DNA of 64,000 nucleotides from Coraliomargarita sp965656715 (lineage in GTDB: Bacteria > Verrucomicrobiota > Verrucomicrobiia > Opitutales > Coraliomargaritaceae). Position numbers and translations under genes: made by a program. Each line of letters begins with the position of its first letter. The first letter of the stretch is position 1. The DNA is taken from NCBI GenBank assembly GCA_965656715.1, contig CBFHLR010000016.1:10315-74314 (forward strand), written 5' to 3'. Below are positions 1 to 6,941 of this stretch, piece by piece. The notes under the pieces were generated by a model. That model worked only from the letters and a program-made list of their open reading frames with translations, was not told the DNA's origin and did not search any database.

Positions 1-26
1 CAATCTCTTGACTCATTATGGATACA

Positions 27-60
27 TCAGGTCGATCAATTTGCGATTGAGGCGACCTGA
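27..60. terminator. Stem-loop upstream of first gene
   Basis: Two perfect 8-base arms (TCAGGTCG and CGACCTGA) enclose an inner TCAAT/ATTGA pairing and a short loop. A T-run follows about 15 bases later (75-80). It could be the terminator of a gene lying before the window, or a leader structure of the lipoprotein gene at 107. The T-run is too distant for a textbook intrinsic terminator. Confidence 0.35.
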
Positions 61-106
61 TTCCAGACGTTGCATTTTTTGTTCAATTCATTTAGCGTTT
101 CCTACC

Positions 107-658
107 ATGACCAAAACTTCCCTCTTCGCGATTTTCTCTGCCTTAGCGCTTCTTCTCTCCGGTTGTAATACCACTTCGAGTGGCACGGGCCAGACCACTG
201 GTGCCATTGGGGGTGCGATCCTTGGTGGTATTGCAGGTGCGCAAATGGGCGATGGTGGCGATGCCAACATTGTCGCAGGTGCAATCATTGGGGGTATTCT
301 TGGTGGCTATGCTGGCAATCAATACGACAAGCGCCGCGAGAAGCTGGAAGCTGAAGAGGCGCAACGTCAATACGAGTATGAGCAGGAGGTTGCAGCTCAA
401 GAGAAGTTGGAGCGTGAGATTGAAGTGCTTGAAAAGCAGCAGGTGCAGGAAGAAATCGCACGCACGGCAACCGACTCGGATGTGGCCGCAGCCGAACGTG
501 AAGCGGCTCGCTTAGAGGCAGAACTTGCCGCGAAGAAGAAGGCTTATGAAGAGTCCATTGAACGTGCCGAGCGTATTCAAGATGCACAAGAGAGAATCGC
601 CCAAGCTCAGAAGGAGCTCGACGAGATGGAAGCGCGCGAGAACGCAGCGAACCAATAG
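107..658 (+). CDS. Glycine-zipper lipoprotein with coiled-coil tail
   Basis: A predicted lipoprotein of 183 residues. I start it at the ATG at 107, not at upstream in-frame codons, because a clean signal sequence begins there (MTKTSLF, hydrophobic core, lipobox LLSGC with the lipidated Cys about residue 20). Residues 30-75 are very rich in glycine and alanine with GAIGGAILGG and GAIIGGILGG blocks, the pattern of the glycine-zipper 2TM/OmpA-like family that inserts in or packs against membranes. From about residue 80 to the end it is charged and heptad-like (many E, A, K, R), so a long coiled coil in the periplasm is likely. The family is structural or stress-related in general; the exact role here is unknown. 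No operon partner is visible on this strand. Confidence 0.8.
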   Translation: MTKTSLFAIFSALALLLSGCNTTSSGTGQTTGAIGGAILGGIAGAQMGDGGDANIVAGAIIGGILGGYAGNQYDKRREKLEAEEAQRQYEYEQEVAAQEKLEREIEVLEKQQVQEEIARTATDSDVAAAEREAARLEAELAAKKKAYEESIERAERIQDAQERIAQAQKELDEMEARENAANQ

Positions 659-855
659 TTTTGGTAGGGGCGTCTCGCGGATTCGACAAGCTCACCGCCC
701 TGAGCCTGCCGAAGGGCCGAGACGACCGCCTGCCCGGCGTAGCCTTGGCGAAGACGGGTTTGGTAATGGTATTTGAAATTGCTCATCTACAAGTTCTTGG
801 TGTTTCGCATTGATCTGGCGAACGGCTGTTTCGGCGAAACAGCCCTACCGCGAAT
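659..855. repeat. Mosaic of REP-like palindromic repeats
   Basis: A gene-free stretch made of several short repeat units. Unit A (about 682-720) contains TTCGACAAGCTCACCGCCC followed by a CCTGAGCCTGCCGAAGGGCC arm. 22 bases of it (699-720) recur exactly, inverted, at 60431-60452 inside a coding gene. Unit B (about 728-760) is a GCCCGGCG / CGAAGACGGG type hairpin. Unit C (824-844) is a perfect 10-base inverted repeat around a single G (GGCTGTTTCG / CGAAACAGCC). Such units are commonly dispersed in the genomes of this phylum. No gene is supported here. Confidence 0.6.
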
Positions 856-860
856 TTCAA

Positions 861-892
861 AAAAGGCGCCCGTTTCATCGCGGGCGCCTTTT
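861..892. terminator. Bidirectional intrinsic terminator
   Basis: A 12-base arm AAAAGGCGCCCG pairs with CGGGCGCCTTTT around an 8-base loop. Read on the minus strand, the stem is followed by six T. It lies just downstream of the small minus-strand lipoprotein gene and also faces the plus-strand lipoprotein, so it can stop transcription from either side. Confidence 0.8.
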
Positions 893-916
893 GTATGCTA
901 AAGCTGGAGCTCTAGA

Positions 917-1060
917 TTACTCTGCTGCTTCTTTGACTGCATCCGCAGCCTCTTCAACAGCTTCCTTGGCTTTGTCTTCATCGCTCTTTGCGCAACCGGT
1001 GGCAAAGCCGCCGAGCATCGCGAAGGATAGTAGCAGGAGGGCGAGTTGTTTCATTTTCAT
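917..1060 (-). CDS. Small entericidin-like lipoprotein
   Basis: A 47-residue lipoprotein precursor. The start at 1060 gives MKMKQ, a hydrophobic core (LALLLLSFAMLGG) and a lipobox ATGC. An AGGGAA ribosome-binding site lies 5 bases before the ATG, while the longer in-frame extension upstream looks non-coding. The mature part is only about 25 residues, highly charged, with the repeated pattern KEAVEEAADAVKEAAE that should form one amphipathic helix. Size and layout resemble entericidin or other tiny helix-forming lipoproteins of the outer membrane, but there is not enough sequence to assign one. It ends at the terminator at 861-892 and seems monocistronic. Confidence 0.7.
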   Translation of the reverse strand: MKMKQLALLLLSFAMLGGFATGCAKSDEDKAKEAVEEAADAVKEAAE

Positions 1061-1263
1061 GATATTCCCTTGGTTATGATATACTCCCAGAATTGAGAGG
1101 GCTTGATCCTGTCTGAAAAAGAAGCTGAATCCAAGCTCATTATAGCTATGCATTACGCGGTAAAAGTAAGAGAAATAGCTCTGATTAATCAGCCTGAGCG
1201 GCTTGGTTGCATTATAGAAATGATTGACGTCGATCGAGTTGGGGGGCATCTCAGCGCGGAATT

Positions 1264-2319
1264 ATGGCAATGACATTGGAAGGCTTGCGCTTTAGCGCGA
1301 TTGAGGAACGGCTCGCAGAGGCGGGGGTGAACCCTGTGCATGCAAAGCCCTTGTTCAATGCGGTGCACCGCAAGCTGCTGCGTAATGAGCTCGAAACGCA
1401 GGATGCGATTTTGCCACCGTTGCAGCGTTGGCTGGGTGCGGAGGATGCGCCGGGCTTTTGCCCTATCGAGCAGGTCGATGAAACTCCCAGCGGCGATGGC
1501 TATACGCATAAGTATTTGCTTAAGCTCGGCGATGGCCGGGAAGTGGAGTCGGTGCAGATGGGCTTCCCAGGACGTTTTACTGCCTGTCTGAGCAGTCAGG
1601 TGGGCTGTGCGATGGGCTGTGTGTTTTGCGCGACTGGGCAGATGGGCTTTTCGCGCAATCTGACTGCGGGCGAGATCGTGGCGCAGGCCTTGCACGTTGA
1701 GCGTCAGTTGCGTGCCAACCATGGAGACCGCTTGCGCAACATTGTGATGATGGGTATGGGCGAGCCCTTGCATAATTTCGAGCCGACGATGGATGCCTTG
1801 GACATCCTGACGGATACGCGCGGCCTGAATATTGGCCCTGCGCGTGTTGCGATCAGCACGGTGGGCTATGTGCCGGGCATCAAAAAGTTGATGAATCACC
1901 CGAAGCGCTACTCGTTGGCAGTGAGTTTGCATGGGGCCAGCGATGAAGAGCGTGGCAAATTGATCCCCATTAATAAGCGTTGGCCGCTGGCTGAGTTATT
2001 GGACACGTGTCGTGAGTATTCGGCGACTAAGCGTGCACGTGTATTCTTTGCATGGACGCTGATCAAAGGAGTGAACGACAGCGACGATCATGCGCAGCGC
2101 CTCGCCGATGTGTTGAAGGGGATGGATGCACATGTGAATCTGATTCCTCTCAATCCTACCGAGGATTTCGATGGGCAGGCGCCGGACGAAGCGCGCGTGC
2201 GTGCCTTCCAGCAAATCATTCAGGGTTCGGGTTTGCCGAGCACGGTGCGTCAGCGTCGTGGCATTGACGTGGCAGCAGGCTGTGGGCAACTGAAGGCGAA
2301 GAAGGTGGCTAGGGTGTAG
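1264..2319 (+). CDS. rlmN: 23S rRNA (adenine2503-C2)-methyltransferase RlmN
   Basis: A radical-SAM enzyme that methylates C2 of A2503 in 23S rRNA (and A37 of some tRNAs), acting in the cytoplasm during ribosome maturation. The 4Fe-4S motif is GCAMGCVFC with cysteines at about residues 115, 119 and 122. The second functional cysteine, which carries the methyl group in the family, is in AAGCGQL near residue 340, and a partner Cys is in FTACLS at about 108. The MMGMGEPL and HGASDE stretches are typical of RlmN. The length of 351 residues is normal. The stop codon TAG lies inside a palindromic repeat (2316-2378) shared with the convergent gene. Confidence 0.95.
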   Translation: MAMTLEGLRFSAIEERLAEAGVNPVHAKPLFNAVHRKLLRNELETQDAILPPLQRWLGAEDAPGFCPIEQVDETPSGDGYTHKYLLKLGDGREVESVQMGFPGRFTACLSSQVGCAMGCVFCATGQMGFSRNLTAGEIVAQALHVERQLRANHGDRLRNIVMMGMGEPLHNFEPTMDALDILTDTRGLNIGPARVAISTVGYVPGIKKLMNHPKRYSLAVSLHGASDEERGKLIPINKRWPLAELLDTCREYSATKRARVFFAWTLIKGVNDSDDHAQRLADVLKGMDAHVNLIPLNPTEDFDGQAPDEARVRAFQQIIQGSGLPSTVRQRRGIDVAAGCGQLKAKKVARV

Positions 2320-2378
2320 CTCAGGCGTCTCGCCTGTGTATCCAGATCAAATTACACAGGCAAGATGCCTGTGCTACC
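2316..2378. repeat. Inverted repeat spanning two convergent gene ends
   Basis: Arms GTAGCTCAGGCGTCTCGCC and its mirror (read from the other strand GTAGCACAGGCATCTTGCC) face each other around about 15 bases. Each arm also contains a smaller hairpin (CAGGCG/CGCCTG type). The same unit occurs again at 34412-34443 after rpoC. The TAG stop codons of rlmN (plus) and of the ABM gene (minus) are both the TAG of the GTAGC arm start. It may also act as a bidirectional terminator, but no T-run is present. Confidence 0.7.
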
Positions 2379-2664
2379 AAATCTGAGTCATCTCGTTGAC
2401 CGTGAGCTCTTCCAGGGCGCCTTCGGTCGCAGCGACAAAGTTTTTTAGTTGCTCGTTGTTCATGTGGTCCTGCCATAGTTCTCGTGTCTGCCAGTTCTCG
2501 TAATAGAGAAAGTGGGCCGGGTTTTCGTTGTCCTGATGGAGATCGTAATTGATGCATCCGGCTTCGACACGGGTGGGCTCGATGAGTTTGAGCAACTCGG
2601 CTTTGACCAATTCGACTTGGTCGGCCTTGGCTTTGATGGTGGCAACGATAGTGATTTTAGACAT
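2374..2664 (-). CDS. ABM-domain (YgiN-like) quinol monooxygenase
   Basis: A 96-residue protein of the antibiotic-biosynthesis-monooxygenase (ABM) fold, as in YgiN. It is a small dimeric alpha/beta barrel whose members oxidise quinols or polyketide phenols without a metal or cofactor. Seen here: an N-terminal strand ITIVATIKAK, then PTRVEAGCINYDLHQD and FLYYENWQTRELWQDHM, the typical conserved pair of blocks. It starts 13 bases after the stop of the upstream dehydrogenase gene (2678-3700) and is probably co-transcribed with it, which suggests a shared redox or quinone-protection role. The substrate is unknown. Confidence 0.85.
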   Translation of the reverse strand: MSKITIVATIKAKADQVELVKAELLKLIEPTRVEAGCINYDLHQDNENPAHFLYYENWQTRELWQDHMNNEQLKNFVAATEGALEELTVNEMTQIW

Positions 2665-2677
2665 AGCGCGAATTTAA

Positions 2678-3700
2678 TTAGTCTGCCTGAAACCCTGCCA
2701 GCACATTTTTTCCAATGACGCGGCCGCTTTCTTGTTGGGCGTGGGCTTTCTTTAAGCTTTCAGCGCAGAGTGGTCCGAGATGGTTGGTGACAGTCGATTG
2801 GAGTGTGCCAGCGTCGAGTAGTTCGGCGACACGGTTGAGGAGTGTGTGTTGTTGTTTGATGTCCTTGGTATGAAACATTGATCGGGCGAACATGAATTCC
2901 CAGCGCAGGCTGAGCGACTTGAGTTTCAGTGCATTGGCATCGAGTGATTCGGGGTCGTCGATCAGCGCGATTTGGCCGCGTGGTTGAATCAGTTCAATGA
3001 TCGCTGGGAAATGACCTTGGGTGCCGTTGAGCGATGCGACATACCTTGGCTCTATGTTGAGTGCCTGGATCTGTTCGACCAATGATTCGCGGTGATTGAT
3101 GACATGGTCGGCACCCATTTTTTGAACCCAGTCGATGGTGTCTGGGCGTGAGGCTGTCGCGATCACGGTCAGGCCGGTCAGTTTTTTGGCGAGTTGAATC
3201 AAGATGGAGCCGACACCACCTGCGCCGCCGATAATCAGAATGGCATCGCCATGCCCCTCGCCCTCTTTGAGGTCGAGTGAGTCAAAGAGCAGCTCCCATG
3301 CGGTGATCGAGGTGAGGGGCATACCTGCGGCTTCCGCAAAGTCGAGCGAGTTAGGCTTTTTGCCTACGATTCGTTCGTCCACTGCGTGGAACTCGGAATT
3401 AGTTCCAGGGCGTGTAATATCGCCCGCATAGTAAACTTCGTCGCCGACTTTGAAGAGACTGACCTCGTTGCCAATCTCGCGGACGACGCCAGCGGCATCG
3501 TAGCCAATGATCTTGGTGTTGCCGGGCTCAGGGCCCATCTCTGGGCGCGTGCGAACTTTGGTGTCCACGGGGTTTACAGAGATGCCTTTCACTTCGACCA
3601 GTAGGTCGCGTGACCCGAGTTCTGGTTTGGGAGCTTCAAGCTCGATGAGTGAGTCTGGGGCTGTGATGGGGCCGGTTTGTTGGTATCCAATCGCTTTCAT
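2678..3700 (-). CDS. Zinc-type alcohol dehydrogenase-like / quinone reductase family protein
   Basis: A 340-residue member of the medium-chain dehydrogenase/reductase superfamily, closest in appearance to the 'zinc-type alcohol dehydrogenase-like' group. Residues 1-130 form the GroES-like catalytic domain (MKAIGYQQTGPI, VKGISVNPVDTKVR, GYDAAGVVREIG). About 150-280 is the Rossmann domain with the NAD(P)H-binding loop IIGGAGGVGSI. The usual catalytic zinc cysteine is replaced by the NPVD motif, as in the quinone-reductase branch, so it probably reduces enones or quinones with NADPH rather than oxidising alcohols. The partner downstream is an ABM monooxygenase, likely in one operon. Confidence 0.85.
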   Translation of the reverse strand: MKAIGYQQTGPITAPDSLIELEAPKPELGSRDLLVEVKGISVNPVDTKVRTRPEMGPEPGNTKIIGYDAAGVVREIGNEVSLFKVGDEVYYAGDITRPGTNSEFHAVDERIVGKKPNSLDFAEAAGMPLTSITAWELLFDSLDLKEGEGHGDAILIIGGAGGVGSILIQLAKKLTGLTVIATASRPDTIDWVQKMGADHVINHRESLVEQIQALNIEPRYVASLNGTQGHFPAIIELIQPRGQIALIDDPESLDANALKLKSLSLRWEFMFARSMFHTKDIKQQHTLLNRVAELLDAGTLQSTVTNHLGPLCAESLKKAHAQQESGRVIGKNVLAGFQAD

Positions 3701-3914
3701 CGGAGGATGTATATACAGTTTTATGAAATACGCACCTGCAGACTGTCATTTTTGTAGATCTGTTGGCTGAAAAACGATTTACAGCTTTTTTAAAACTGTG
3801 ATTTGAGCGTATTTCTGAGGTGATTTCGCTGTCAGAGCGCCCGACTTGTATCGCAGGAGTGGGATGGGTCTATTGCCTGTTTATTGCTGCATTGTCAGCC
3901 AGTTCTAGGGATAC

Positions 3915-3952
3915 AAAAAAATCCCGCAAGTCATTGACGTGCGGGATTTTAT
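3915..3952 (-). terminator. Intrinsic terminator after tRNA-Lys
   Basis: AATCCCGCA and TGCGGGATT arms around an 11-base loop. On the minus strand, reading out of the tRNA gene, the stem is followed by seven T. A classic rho-independent terminator placed directly after the tRNA 3' end. Confidence 0.85.
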
Positions 3953-3958
3953 AAGAAC

Positions 3959-4034
<76 letters not shown>

Positions 4035-4127
4035 CCGTTCTTGTGAGAAGCGAGAGACCAAAGGCAGCTGTCTGCCCTTTGTCAAGAACAGGAAATGAAG
4101 TTTTATTGATTTTGAACGTCTTTTGTT

Positions 4128-4156
4128 GGAACAAATCTAAGCCTTCAACGATCTAG
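4128..4156 (+). promoter_or_regulatory. Candidate ECF sigma autoregulatory promoter
   Basis: A GGAACAA box at 4128-4134 and an ATCTAG box at 4151-4156 are separated by 16 bases. This resembles the RpoE-type ECF consensus (GGAACTT, about 16 bases, TCTAA or TCAAA). It ends 19 bases before the ATG of the ECF sigma gene, so a sigma factor reading its own promoter is plausible. No experimental support. Confidence 0.45.
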
Positions 4157-4175
4157 TGTATCGAGAACCCTTACC

Positions 4176-4778
4176 ATGACTACAAAATCAGAATCCGCAC
4201 TTCGCGACGAACTCCTTATTCAGCGTATTAAGCAAGGGGAAGCCGCCGCATACAATGATATGATCGACTGCTACTGGGATCGTATTTTTGCGCGCGTGCA
4301 CAGTCTGCTTAAGAACAAGCAGGACGCTGAAGAGGTGACTCAAGATGCTTTCATCCGCGCACACCGTGGTCTCGAAAATTTTCGGGGCGATGCCTCTTTT
4401 TCCACATGGCTGTATCAAATCGCAACTAATCTGGCTCATAATCGCTATTGGTATTGGTTCCGCCGCAAGCGTGATCAGTCCATTTCCCTCGATCAGCCAC
4501 TGTCTGATGACGGTGACTTGACTCTGGAGAACGTGATGCCGGCTGCGGGTGAATCGCCAGCCGAGGCTGCTGTGACTCAGGAATTCGTGGATCGGGTGTC
4601 TGACTGCATGTCGGGCTTGAACGACAAGCACCGCGAAGTTTTGTTGCTGCGTAATGTGCATAATTTCTCCTACGAGGAAATCGCTCAGGAATTGGACATC
4701 AGCGTCGGCACAGTGAAGAGCCGTATCGCTCGAGCACGCGAGAGTCTGCGTGATTTGATGGGCAGTGATTTTTCATGA
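4176..4778 (+). CDS. ECF RNA polymerase sigma factor (RpoE-like)
   Basis: A 200-residue group-4 sigma factor. Region 2 (about residues 25-95) contains the core-binding and -10 reading helices (DAEEVTQDAFIRAHRGLENF, STWLYQIATNLAHNRYW). A variable acidic linker follows (about 100-140). Region 4 (about 145-195) has the helix-turn-helix HNFSYEEIAQELDISVGTVKSRIARARESL. It lacks regions 1 and 3, as ECF factors do. Its last codons overlap the ATGA start of the next gene, whose product looks like its anti-sigma factor, so the two are translationally coupled. A matching ECF-type promoter lies just upstream. The signal sensed is unknown. Confidence 0.93.
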   Translation: MTTKSESALRDELLIQRIKQGEAAAYNDMIDCYWDRIFARVHSLLKNKQDAEEVTQDAFIRAHRGLENFRGDASFSTWLYQIATNLAHNRYWYWFRRKRDQSISLDQPLSDDGDLTLENVMPAAGESPAEAAVTQEFVDRVSDCMSGLNDKHREVLLLRNVHNFSYEEIAQELDISVGTVKSRIARARESLRDLMGSDFS

Positions 4779-5458
4779 CCGATGAGAAATTCAGGGAGCT
4801 TGTAAATCTCTATCTCGATAAGGAGATCAACTCCGAAGAGATGGAGTTGTTGCAAGCAACGATCAGCTCCGACGCTGCGCGCCAGCGGGAGTTTGATACC
4901 TCTTGTCGTTTGCACCATGCGATGCGTTCTGCTCTGGAATGCGAAGTCGCTGCGAACGAGAAAGCAAGTCCTTGTCATCGTTCACGCTGGATCTTGGGGG
5001 TCGGCATGGCTGCGAGCTTTGTGCTGGGCGGCATGATGCTGGCTCCGATGTTTACCGATACGAACGGTTTGACTGAAGAGGAAGCGCAGGATGCGCTGCG
5101 GTCGGCGGAGCAGTTGCAACGTCGTCAGCAGCATTTCGAGCGTTACTTGGCGGTGCAGCGTCAACAGGCACAGCAAAGTTGCGGTCTTGCCGCTAAGTTG
5201 CGCTTGCTGGGCTTGGATCCTGCCTTGGTGCCGAGTGATTACGAACTTGAGCCGGTCGACCTCACGGTCAAACGGGTGCATGTCGAGTGGGTGGGCAATG
5301 AGCCACACTGGACGGTCGAGCAGATCCACAGTGTCGGTGGGGACCCGAACTACCCGCATGCGGTGATCCGCATTGAGCGCAGCTCAACTGAAATGCCGAT
5401 TCCGGAATTTCTTCTCGCTGACGATTTTGTCGGCAGTTTCCAGTTTCTTGGAGAGTAG
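4775..5458 (+). CDS. Putative membrane anti-sigma factor
   Basis: A 227-residue protein coupled to the sigma gene by a 4-base ATGA overlap, the usual layout of an anti-sigma factor. Residues 1-55 form a helical cytoplasmic domain (LVNLYLDKEINSEEMELLQ) like anti-sigma domains, but without the zinc-binding HxxxCxxC motif. Residues about 70-92 form one transmembrane helix (ILGVGMAASFVLGGMMLAP). Residues 95-227 would be outside the membrane: first a Q/R-rich helix (about 100-140), then a mixed domain of unknown type. Role (binding and releasing the ECF sigma on an envelope signal) is inferred from context; sequence similarity to named families is weak. Confidence 0.75.
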   Translation: MTDEKFRELVNLYLDKEINSEEMELLQATISSDAARQREFDTSCRLHHAMRSALECEVAANEKASPCHRSRWILGVGMAASFVLGGMMLAPMFTDTNGLTEEEAQDALRSAEQLQRRQQHFERYLAVQRQQAQQSCGLAAKLRLLGLDPALVPSDYELEPVDLTVKRVHVEWVGNEPHWTVEQIHSVGGDPNYPHAVIRIERSSTEMPIPEFLLADDFVGSFQFLGE

Positions 5459-5463
5459 TTGGC

Positions 5464-6072
5464 CTATGATAGGGCCAAGCGTATGAGGTCCTCTACGCTG
5501 GCATCGGCTGCTGCCTTGCTGCTGGCCTTGCGCACGAGTTTGTCGGCGTCGGCTGGCTTATAACCGAGTGTGATCAAACTGGCGACGGCGTCCTGGAAAT
5601 TACTCGGCGCGGCTGCTGGTGTGCTTGCTGCTGTGGACTCGCTCGTCTCTGTCGGGACGGTGCCTTCGGCGAAGACTTTGTCCTTCAGCTCGATGACGAG
5701 GCGCTCGGCGGTCTTTTTGCCGATGCCGGGGCATTTGGAAAGTAGGGCAATGTCTGAACTGGCAATCGCGCTGCGCAATACATCGACCGACATGCGACTC
5801 AGGATGCTGATGCCAATTTTCGGGCCGATGCCCGAGACGCGTTCCACGAGTAGGCGGAAGAAGTCGCGATCGGTGCGAGTGGCGAAGCCGTAGAGTGTGG
5901 CGCTATCTTCGCGATAGACGGAATGCACAAACAAGCTGCATTCCTGGCCGATGGCCGGCACGCGTTCGGCCGTCGTTACCGGAATGTGGACTTCGTAGCC
6001 CAAGCCGCCTGCTTCGATCACCACGAGTAGTGGCGTCGATTCAAGCACAGTGCCTTTGATGCGAGCGATCAT
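5464..6072 (-). CDS. ruvA: Holliday junction branch-migration protein RuvA
   Basis: RuvA forms a tetramer that clasps the four-way DNA junction and loads the RuvB motor during recombination and repair. The 202 residues show the N-terminal OB domain (MIARIKGTVLE to VHSVYREDS), the two helix-hairpin-helix motifs (RVSGIGPKIGISIL at about 75 and KCPGIGKKTAERLVIELK at about 110), and an S/T/A-rich linker. The small C-terminal domain (DAVASLITLGYKPADADKLV) is the RuvB-contacting part. Neither ruvB nor ruvC is adjacent. The gene faces the anti-sigma gene tail-to-tail with 5 bases between. Confidence 0.95.
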   Translation of the reverse strand: MIARIKGTVLESTPLLVVIEAGGLGYEVHIPVTTAERVPAIGQECSLFVHSVYREDSATLYGFATRTDRDFFRLLVERVSGIGPKIGISILSRMSVDVLRSAIASSDIALLSKCPGIGKKTAERLVIELKDKVFAEGTVPTETSESTAASTPAAAPSNFQDAVASLITLGYKPADADKLVRKASSKAAADASVEDLIRLALS

Positions 6073-6085
6073 CTGAGGGAACTCT

Positions 6086-6176
6086 GAACGTTGAACATCG
6101 AACGTCCAATGGTGAATTGGGGGCTAGCTTGGAGTTGATTCAATGTTCGACGTTCGATGTTGAGCGTTCGACGTTT
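6086..6176. repeat. Inverted repeat, 'GTTCGATGTT' family
   Basis: The left unit (6086-6110, GAACGTTGAACATCGAACGTCC) and the right unit (6141-6176) are near-perfect inverse copies of each other around about 30 bases. The core GACGTTCGATGTTxAxCGTTC is shared. The pair fills the gap between ruvA and dapB. Units of this sort are widespread intergenic repeats in Verrucomicrobiota; function unknown. There is no T-run, so it is not an obvious terminator. Confidence 0.65.
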
Positions 6177-6183
6177 ACTGACG

Positions 6184-6921
6184 CTAGTCGGTCAGGCCCA
6201 GAACGTCTTCCATGTTGTAGATACCAGGCGCTTTGCCAACTGCCCAGTGGGCGGCGCGCACGGAGCCTTGGGCAAAGATCTTGCGGTCGGTTGCGCGGTG
6301 GGTGAGCTCGATGCGCTCGCCGTCGCCACAGAAATAAACGGTGTGTTCGCCGACTATATCGCCACCACGGATCGCGTGGACGCCGATCTCTTTACGTGGA
6401 CGTGCACCCACGAGGCCTTCGCGGCCATGCACGACTTGGTCTTTGCCGAGCTCGTAGGCGTCACGAAGGATTTCAATCAAGCGCTCTGCAGTGCCGCTGG
6501 GTGCGTCCTTCTTGTGGTGGTGGTGCATTTCGAGCACTTCTGGCTCGTATTGCTCGCCAAGGATTGTTGCAGCTTTGCGGGTCAGATAGTTCAGCGTGTT
6601 GACGCCGACTGAATAGTTGCCTGCCCAGACGACAGGGATCTTTCCGTCAACTGCTTGCAAGATCGCCGCGCGCTCTTCGTCGGTGTGACCCGTGGTGCCA
6701 ATGACGAGTGGCAAGTTGTGCTGTGCGGCAAGCTCAGCGATTCCGGCAGTGACTTCGTGGAAACTGAAATCGATGATGGCATCACAGTCTGCAACCAGTG
6801 CAGCTGGATCATCACCTGCGTCGCAAGCAGCGTGAATGATTGCGTCGTTGGCTTCGGCGACGTTGATGATGGCCACGCCCATGCGACCGCGGGCACCGTT
6901 GAGAAGAATCTTAAGAGGCAT
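6184..6921 (-). CDS. dapB: 4-hydroxy-tetrahydrodipicolinate reductase DapB
   Basis: Reduces 4-hydroxy-tetrahydrodipicolinate with NAD(P)H in the diaminopimelate/lysine pathway. N-terminal Rossmann fold with the nucleotide loop NGARGRMG (about residues 8-15). The catalytic block is EMHHHHKKDAPSGTA (about 140-155), whose histidine and lysine are the acid/base and substrate residues of the family. IRGGDIVGEHTV lies in the C-terminal domain. The length of 245 is normal. It starts 20 bases after dapA on the same strand, so the two consecutive steps of the pathway are made from one transcript. Confidence 0.97.
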   Translation of the reverse strand: MPLKILLNGARGRMGVAIINVAEANDAIIHAACDAGDDPAALVADCDAIIDFSFHEVTAGIAELAAQHNLPLVIGTTGHTDEERAAILQAVDGKIPVVWAGNYSVGVNTLNYLTRKAATILGEQYEPEVLEMHHHHKKDAPSGTAERLIEILRDAYELGKDQVVHGREGLVGARPRKEIGVHAIRGGDIVGEHTVYFCGDGERIELTHRATDRKIFAQGSVRAAHWAVGKAPGIYNMEDVLGLTD

Positions 6922-6941
6922 AGTTCGCTAAATTGAGAGGG

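Noticed and set aside
8..106. 33-residue N-terminal extension of the first lipoprotein
   Set aside because: A complete lipoprotein signal starts at 107; the extension runs through the stem-loop at 27-60.
1189..1932. 247-codon frame antisense to rlmN
   Set aside because: rlmN motifs on the other strand are unambiguous; the antisense translation is histidine/arginine-rich noise.
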